Of a DNA stretch of 64,000 nt, positions 61,001-64,000 are shown in pieces (positions within the stretch are counted from its first letter, which is position 1; each line of letters begins with the position of its first letter). The stretch spans positions 1-64,000 of the forward strand of contig JAUYSH010000101.1 in NCBI GenBank assembly GCA_030696455.1, read 5' to 3'. A model generated the notes under the pieces. The model made no database searches. It saw only the letters and a list, made by a program, of their open reading frames with translations, and had not been told where the DNA came from. The DNA comes from Elusimicrobiota bacterium (lineage in GTDB: Bacteria > Elusimicrobiota > Elusimicrobia > UBA1565 > UBA9628). The position numbers and the translations under genes were made by a program.

Positions 61001-64000
61001 TTCCACCGGCTCGATCTACGTCGGCCCCGACGGCGCCCGCCTAGACCTGACGCCCTTCCTGCCCAAGGCGATCATCAGCGGCACGGTCAGCATACCCGCG
61101 CCCGCTCCGGCCAACGGGGTGTCCGTGGGCATCTCCGCAGTGCCGCTGTCGACCTCCGTCGCGTCCGCCGGGCTGTCGGGGGGGACCTTCATCAACGCGG
61201 GCCAGACCAGCGCCGCCTACTCGATCTCGGGCTTCGACGCCGGGGCCTACCTGCTTCGCGCCAACACGCAGGGCCTGAGCGCGGTCACCACCGGCCCGAT
61301 CGTCGTGTCCGGCACCGCGACGGTCGCCGGCGTCCATTTCTCCACCTTCGGCGCCGGCGCCTCGATCAGCGGCACGATCACCGTCGTCGCGCCGAACGGC
61401 CGCCGCATCTGGGTCAACGCCTGGTCTCCGGGCTCCTTCAACTTCGGCTCGACCCAGGTCTACGTGAACGCCAACGCCGCGAGCTACGCCCTCAACGGCC
61501 TCGACGCGGGCGCGACCTATCAGCTCTACGCGAACATCGACGGTCAGGGCACCGACTACGACCTGACCATCCCGTCCGGCGGCTTCCCGATCTCCGTCGC
61601 CGCGCCGGCGACGCAGAACTTCACCCTCGCCCCGGCCTCCGGCGTCATCAGCGGCCTCATCATGCTCCGGCCCGGCACCTCGGACTTCATCAACGTGACC
61701 TTGACCGGAGTGACGATCGCCTCCTTGAAGCCCAACGAGGTCGGCCATGCCTTCACCGAGATCGCCACCGATCTGCCGAACTTCCAATGCTGGGGCGGCG
61801 TGCCCCTCGTCGGCGGCTCCTGCTCCGGCGGCGTCTCCTCGGCGACGTTCAAGGTCTTCGGCGTGAACACCGAGACGATGGACATCCGTTTCCTGCACTC
61901 CACCACCGGCCAGTCCTCCCGCCAGACGCTCTCGGCGGTCAACGGCTCGACGGTGAGCCTGGTCTCGGACCTGCGCGGCTCGACGTTCTCCATCTCGGGC
62001 AGCCTGATCAACCAGATCTCCGACACGCTCTTCAACACCAACGCCAAGATCGTCGCCAACGCGCCGTCGATCGCTCCTCAGGGCTATCCCGCCGGCCTCT
62101 CCGCGACGATCGCGCGCGTGACCGCGGTCCGCCAGGAGATCGACGCGTACGGCGTGGCGATCTCGACGGTGTTCAACCCCGTCTCGAGCCGCGTGGGCTT
62201 CCTCGACGCCTCGGGCGGCTTCACCATCCCGAACTGCCCCGACGGCGTCTACATCGTGCGCACGACCGACCTGCGCTCCTGCTCGACCTGCCCGATCGTG
62301 GCACCCTCCGTCGGGCGCACGGTGACCGTCGCCGGCGCGGACGTTTCGAGCGTGACCCTCACCGTGTCCAACGGCTACTCGGTCTCCGGCACGATCTCGC
62401 TGCACGGCGGCCTGCTCGACGCCCGCGTCTTCGAGCTCAACGTGCTCAACAAGCGCCAGGAGGTCGTGCGCTCCACCGTCGCCTATCTCGGCGACCTCAG
62501 CCTCGGCCAGCAGTCCGGCTCGGTGGACTACGCCTTCACCAACCTCCCGGCCGGCGAGTTCTACACGCTCACCGTGCGCGGCCGGCTCTTCCCGATCAAG
62601 TACGTCGGCCGCCCGCTCAAGTTCCCCGACCCGGCGCTCTCCCCGGCCGGCCTCCAGTCCAATCTCACCGGCCAGAACGTCTCGATGCTGCGCGCCGCTT
62701 ATCTCACGGGACGCCTCAAGGACGGCGGCACCGGGGAGCTCATCAACGCGGCCAACGCGACCTTGCTCGCGCCGAACTTCGGGATCACGGCGACCGCCAA
62801 TCCCTGGACCGAGGGCGGCTTCGTGACCGCGGCCTCCTCCATCTCCGCCCGCCCGATCGAGGGCGACGGCTACTTCCGCGTCGGCCCGCTCGTGCCCGAC
62901 GTCTCCTACGACCTGCGCCTGGCCCAGACGACCTGGGACCCCAACTTCCTGGCCTCCGGCAGCCAGAACTACGCCCCCGTGACCATCAGCGGCCTCAAGC
63001 CCACCCCCGGCGAGATCCGCGACGTCGGCACCGTCGCCCTCGGCCAGGGCCAGTCCGTCACCGGCATCGTGCGCTCGACGACCACCGGGCTGGCGCTCGG
63101 CAACATCAAGGTCACCGCCCGCCCGTCCTTCGGCGGCGACGAGTCCCTCGTCGTGCAGAGCTTCACCAACCCGCAGGGCGCCTACTCCCTGTGGGTGTCG
63201 TCGGCCGTCTCCAACCAGTTCAGCCTCGTCGCCGCGCCCCGCGACGGCAACCAGGCCAGCGACGGCCGCTACTACGGCACCGTCGCGCTGAGCAACGTCA
63301 ACCTGCAGACCCAGACCAGCGCCAACTTCCTCCTCACCCCGCTCTCGGTCGTCGTCACCGGCCAGGTCGTCGTGGCCGACGCGGCGACGGGCGGCGCGCT
63401 CAGCTATCCGTTCGGCGACAAGCGCGGCTTCCCCGCCGCCGCGATCAACCTCCATCCCGTCGGGACGGTGCCGTCCAACCCGCTCGGCGACATCGAGGCG
63501 ACCACGGAGTCGGGCGGCCTGTTCAGCATCCCGGGCCTGTCCACCGGCCTCTACAGCCTGCACGCGACGAGCCTCGGCTACGGGGTGTACAACGCGACCG
63601 TCTCCGTCATCGGCTCCTCCTTCTCCATCTTCACCGGCTCCAACACCCCGGTCGCTCCGCTCACGCTGACGCGCGGCGCCACCGCCACCGGCCGCATCCT
63701 CAAGTCCGACGGCACCTCGCCCAACTCCAACGAGGTCGTCGGCATCGCCGCCGCCAACTTCGGCGCCGGCGAGTTCGTCGTCGGCTCCGTCGAGTCCGAC
63801 CCCGTCGCCAAGACCGTCAACGCCTACACGGTCTCCGGCTTCAAGCCCGGCATCTCCTACAACATCGTCCTGCTCTCCGGCTCCAACGGCAAGGAGGTCG
63901 TCTTCCCGGCCGAAGGCGCGGGCGTCGTCTTCGGCGCCGCCGAGTCCACCACCACCAAGACCATCAACCTCACCTACCGCCCCGCCCGCCTCGACTGCCT
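49089..64000 (+). CDS. Giant secreted modular protein (partial, at least 4,970 residues)
   Basis: The frame is open from GTG 49089 to the window end. It begins with a signal peptide (VFLAALGLALALSPTAASAA). In order: a lectin-like GALVGRIGAGPWQLLG ... NGTLFVAANDADYSNNSG segment (~250-310) and a G8-like beta stretch. Three Fn3-like domains follow (about 1395-1565 and 1670-1780), and two PPC-like domains (about 1880-2000 and 3057-3175). There is also a propeller-like region (~2560-2940), an FlgD-like AWDGRYSPW ... VPNGLYYVRV (~3720-3780) and many carboxypeptidase-regulatory-like beta repeats to the end. At least ten repeats carry F-x-D-x-N-x-N-G-x-x-D calcium-loop-like turns. It is likely a cell-surface or matrix protein. 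Long antisense frames across it are codon-bias shadows. Confidence 0.85.
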   Translation, partial: MTTEKRRIPFEPRVFLAALGLALALSPTAASAAGFFSVSPGSTAPASVDATSQNVPVLFVDLTPNPGPASLGSNVNLNMFGDVPANLLTATLWRDEGADGFSVAFDTPVASAAFNPPNAGFPARATLGTISEPALTGGTTRYYFTVSFNGVPPARKMSFGFQMFTDFSSTMNDLPLPFISSPTVARTVVFAKPSDGGFAIPTGGATRTGGLDTGLFVRSGQRVRTETVPGDQWNVSALTDADGIPATLEGLGSFDRGALVGRIGAGPWQLLGRSSTITATSNGTLFVAANDADYSNNSGFVRSVFSVLPSTTPKRWLGGTLGFETSADINQNWAGGRPFDGEHVVFDSSAYDCDWNLPNMSLASLSVSTAFAGSFRLTQPPYHWSNRLLVEGDATIRGGLFSVGAASATNSNTFGVKGRLVVRDTATFDMSDGSLELGLGAEIRAGAVLRASGDFNVRRAIPSLPWYLRIHQATANVTSSYANLDGLDYLDFIDATFVALDNLSFNSYESSTSPYARFAAGAPRAYIFNNWNGNPSSRSPSVNAVAMPAGSTVTFHGSTGVGGTSFGSPNTADPNGVVLWIPDGGGTPGSISGALSGPGGTYKIYASTSPNGPSSTGLGGGGSYTGPAGGYSITSLRTPSTYYLFALQEGGGVQTPFTPAGGLGYPGLLKSEPMFVPPGGNPAGVNLAALDWGQITGSFVNSSNQAGPVIVETWRGDPNLSTSTRHSRGTAGPGFSILTLSSSPVQVFAFVDANNSGAWDVFEASKTVTGVNVGPSVPTPVGDFAIVGGDAAPGGEVALSTQAVHPGAVGRVGSNALIKARMTASGGAAQFSALRATFQGGLPSAGGISVYADNGDGIFDMMYDMPRGYASIFPSGPSTVTVSFYQPAFLPPGVPKDFFITLDLGGGQLGPGATAGILIEAATSFTLSMGTFSVTPGFPVQTGALPVREAVRANDHATPELQGGSPTGAYFFPGQMISVISTGSWRVGPADAATGPGGAPGTTGLNTVLPSANLGELIGRVEQGANSSSPWVRIGASSAPFASPGDGELRLAMNDFVGAYYDNSGTVLAGFAASGSSVGAISGQVFYSTPVAGTLTVTARMNGTTPMKSTSFGVASSSSYPFWINDLIPGEYDLSVTNSANSDFGVSVQRAYIQAGSTSVLNAVMYQSLGSISGAIAYGGVMGQGDFHVGVATVTDFTGEVQFFGGWDSPAAGGFSIASLPAPATYYLVAYRDGDWNGKPSGPEPLGYYGSAGGGLSTLPSHLTKIVVSDATPVTGINVTLQDMGAIEGMVALQPGATGTIVVETGRGVPGSAGYAPENRLIVPIPVAAAAAGVPYTLHLLRPATGYSVFAFLDKNFDGQPSAGEEQMTALSAVSVPSGGRARFDFALNVLAAPSAPASFSATPAAGDVTFDWNLVPGATGYQLRRADGAVLFSLGSSVSTYLDALPGNTSSQIRSISASNGNGVSAATALTQAVYTLAAVPGNPVPDPVGATSALVSWSGANPPGTVYEVQRSTAFSGAQARVYLGTATAINESLAPDSTYFWKVRARNGSGLFSGFSGEASTMTLPAAGPALSGLLNYAGAQTAGGRGFVIEASTSSTTFYPRASSAALPGALQQPWFLPVPAGAYFVRAFVDVAGNGVLQPGADRGVVGSSVVAGTPVTGVNFTVAVDTVPPGPPAGVVAAPGFNKVTLSWVPPTRNANGTTLIDLAGYAVFRATSPNLPVESFVSLTPVLLSTATASFTDNAPLPGVPNIYVVRARDIGGNQSAPSGAVSGSASSGGSISGQIRSFSAASAGQYRVRLSTMPGPSAPSVAEAALTSYTFTGLPDRVYYLRAFRDTNNNGFQDSLTEPAGTFGGLNQPFPIAIINGNAVSGADATICDRSPLQPPAVFGSLAAAGCPALDKGPGFVTSLYALSVGGGAQGSLGVGTQVNLAVSTATAFATDLILLGPDGNVAARDNRVGGANLTATLSAPGIYLAELTSFQSGVVGPFQLNMRLEGGFAGVISGSVTYTGASAGLFYTQVYNSPSAQSVPILTSTSNAAPPLSFGFPGLPDGAYFLRGFRDSNGNGVRDRGEPSGQYGFSASSPTPVVVLGGQASGAPFSVALADPAVGTARGAVLYEGTVVGDLRVEAGVPNCTGCSSIGEVIAFTTVAAGGEYTLAFLPSATDYVIRAFVDANGNGRSDALESSVSTFPITVFVNATSTVSLIVQDGGFGAQGTAVVAGSVTYSGSAAGPVVLGISRDPYFRSVDYLLTLSATGYFQRAGLQGDTTYYMAGFIDTNLNNSPDEALGEPIAPGVPAGFGGTPDLNNPPQIFVAATGTTEIELSLADPPNGSLRGVVSYAGSAASQKLIVRAFPENGTGYDQQTEQAITRVVGVSTYPFRLDFLAAGSYHVSAFVDANGNGWHDFGEPFGSRPPVSVSSGAGSYPSYGSDLQINDPGSFGAGQTSGRIRGHMTYLGTQAGPLYVRFFNNPEFLGSPLYTLRVPATGTPAPGSGDFEFDRQGLPFGTYYLDAFRDPSGSGVYNPAAHAYAELNEGGAVTVSQERPERNTHGGLISDPGQGGSVNAFTGSFAAPGGARFDGGATDLGVIVQIDSAAVNGPQPILITITAQNEGLEAWGVRYSSTGVMLSSAVVSTGDLAIGQFAVAPGFVFMGGRIEDDMGASTATLTKYDAAFAAQDYMEYPGYQGLDGLAYAGGNIYAASRHIPTNQVRVLKIDPADLSLDLTGSFTPPGTCQYCRSRVQGAALSPDGQTFVVYAVTNKQNDGDSGLHFLLKFNASTLALVSSLDITALGAPSDNEASMVLDDAGGLYLAYATDGNTARTVRYDVSGAAISQTASASFGPILVHITGGLGNLGVDPASGHLFEVWESTTGAGDYLLLRYDQSLNLVGQRTFDGLNNTFEDMGFSLAVYNSSTVFVTGSVHNGQNLDAATVRLNGNVSGAATGAGEAVAITTANAVNFIGGTVAYAGSLVTSGTVRMSLTPLYSDVPIRFATAPFSASSPFLFNNVPDGLYDVRAFIDPNGNFNPDEGEPTGASTLYGLEFYRETGSQVLSDPIQLCDRRQISFGADVVQSFAASDCTSPDRPGAPRRLYTFRGTRGQPVSIALKAVGFYDSYLDLYGPDGDWLEYDDDGGGDGNAQISNFVLPEDGVYTIDAGAYASGSFGQFKLSLSGSAGALGGITGSVNYAGSQGGAVIVGLFDSPSFSSSTSVGGLTLTSTRAFAFSNLPVGTTYYLGAFIDANANRAPDFGEDSGVFGLDGVPSPVLLAPGQVASGVEIGVVPSTTAAASAAYVTGVASYAGTRTGALVLEFWSSAQFTGHPVASRVVPTGAGSYDVAVAGGLPYYIRAFIDANGDFALQPDEPRGVYGTSGQGAEQVYAPAGQTMVGIDVLLKDPGLTASGAISGEGTAVLTSTFAVSGQTTTIVVTYTAGANGILTGGQIGFTAPPGFPFPTWVTATSTAAGPQAVLYSGPSVFVNMNSGLSLGQTLVFTWSTARASCQVGVATVTVSSLKTTAAAGDLPQPLLLGSPSLAVVPGPARFVQLDAPYFSVKQGELSEVRRLETRDMCGSRAPVAAPLTVDLRSARFDGSAFVADAEVGVTTSPALSTASAVAVNFEVGRSSKSFYVLSASTGFKSLELFYTLGFQNTFYFGVNAMPANALVGVSVSTASNGVALSSAAIGLGANGQPNQIFVNFTLGDAQQPWHVLVSSLPFKSGETPAAVWERWGYGQPGKGEIAWDGRYSPWISGGVRVPNGLYYVRVELGGGGIKDDTVRLSVALPQFAGRAFDPGTVPNPPLSGVRLSVYGPAGYYTAATGADGSYVLPGLGGGAYRMNVARADYVDGTIDLTLDASGAATSFVSRTAGLLVSSNAAGGLDLFIGRAPRLVVVPSLDASVAAAAADQWGNLQIRSSTAASQQSSTIFGPMRLKGGTTTFDDGGQWDPATQQFIAKTLLGFNVPVGTYTVVGDLLGYSRSTGSIYVGPDGARLDLTPFLPKAIISGTVSIPAPAPANGVSVGISAVPLSTSVASAGLSGGTFINAGQTSAAYSISGFDAGAYLLRANTQGLSAVTTGPIVVSGTATVAGVHFSTFGAGASISGTITVVAPNGRRIWVNAWSPGSFNFGSTQVYVNANAASYALNGLDAGATYQLYANIDGQGTDYDLTIPSGGFPISVAAPATQNFTLAPASGVISGLIMLRPGTSDFINVTLTGVTIASLKPNEVGHAFTEIATDLPNFQCWGGVPLVGGSCSGGVSSATFKVFGVNTETMDIRFLHSTTGQSSRQTLSAVNGSTVSLVSDLRGSTFSISGSLINQISDTLFNTNAKIVANAPSIAPQGYPAGLSATIARVTAVRQEIDAYGVAISTVFNPVSSRVGFLDASGGFTIPNCPDGVYIVRTTDLRSCSTCPIVAPSVGRTVTVAGADVSSVTLTVSNGYSVSGTISLHGGLLDARVFELNVLNKRQEVVRSTVAYLGDLSLGQQSGSVDYAFTNLPAGEFYTLTVRGRLFPIKYVGRPLKFPDPALSPAGLQSNLTGQNVSMLRAAYLTGRLKDGGTGELINAANATLLAPNFGITATANPWTEGGFVTAASSISARPIEGDGYFRVGPLVPDVSYDLRLAQTTWDPNFLASGSQNYAPVTISGLKPTPGEIRDVGTVALGQGQSVTGIVRSTTTGLALGNIKVTARPSFGGDESLVVQSFTNPQGAYSLWVSSAVSNQFSLVAAPRDGNQASDGRYYGTVALSNVNLQTQTSANFLLTPLSVVVTGQVVVADAATGGALSYPFGDKRGFPAAAINLHPVGTVPSNPLGDIEATTESGGLFSIPGLSTGLYSLHATSLGYGVYNATVSVIGSSFSIFTGSNTPVAPLTLTRGATATGRILKSDGTSPNSNEVVGIAAANFGAGEFVVGSVESDPVAKTVNAYTVSGFKPGISYNIVLLSGSNGKEVVFPAEGAGVVFGAAESTTTKTINLTYRPARLDC

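Noticed and set aside
49980-63563. Very long minus-strand open frames (about 1041, 1472, 451 and 840 codons) opposite the giant gene
   Set aside because: All share the codon phase of the plus-strand gene, have Arg/Gly/Ala-rich nonsense composition and lack motifs; they arise because GC-rich third positions remove stops on the opposite strand.

Overview
This is a GC-rich window from a diderm (Gram-negative type) bacterium. The evidence for an outer membrane is a WaaG-like LPS glycosyltransferase, an AsmA-type protein, a secreted beta-barrel and a monofunctional peptidoglycan transglycosylase. Gene content (hrcA-grpE-dnaK-dnaJ-rsmE, rpsU-dnaG-rpoD, many receiver-only proteins, secreted subtilases, a giant modular exoprotein) and codon style would fit Elusimicrobiota or a similar deep lineage. 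That placement is inference; no rRNA is present.

Layout. 0-5 kb: end of a lipoate-ligase-like gene interrupted by TGA, a stand-alone Lrp/AsnC ligand-binding protein, two polytopic glycosyltransferases, mtgA and a GYF-receiver fusion. 5.0-5.45 kb: a convergent gap filled by two copies of a structured repeat. 5.4-16 kb: small secreted/TPR genes, then a tightly overlapping operon-like run (two receivers, a membrane protein, an M50-like protease, a dolichol-kinase-like enzyme, a WaaG-like glycosyltransferase, AsmA, pyrE, an MFS transporter, purB). 16-24 kb: an RlmI-type methyltransferase, a RecB-type nuclease, ankyrin protein, two tandem secreted subtilases, a third copy of the structured repeat, a lipid kinase, a cupin and tRNA-Phe. 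24.4-28 kb: a three-gene secreted operon. 28-33 kb: a MarR regulator with visible operators, a candidate small RNA, SIS-domain and methyltransferase genes, an acyl-CoA dehydrogenase. 33-44 kb: clpP, the heat-shock operon behind a CIRCE operator, rsmE, a HIT protein and the macromolecular-synthesis operon rpsU-(terminator)-dnaG-rpoD. 44-64 kb: a receiver and MscS-like membrane protein, then FecR protein, beta-barrel, cyclic-nucleotide-binding protein and one open frame of at least 4,970 codons that runs off the window.

The most notable unexplained signals are these. (1) A roughly 105-125 nt structured element occurs three times. It has a long outer stem with compensatory changes, a small ATTGA-loop hairpin and a 7 bp + bulge + 7 bp stem, and always lies just 3' of a gene and in sense with it. 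(2) Many genes have a -10 hexamer ending 6-8 nt before the start codon, implying common leaderless transcription. (3) A FecR/beta-barrel/cNMP-binding/giant exoprotein locus carries a CRP-type palindrome at its giant gene. (4) dnaG is a mosaic whose central TOPRIM part has foreign codon use.
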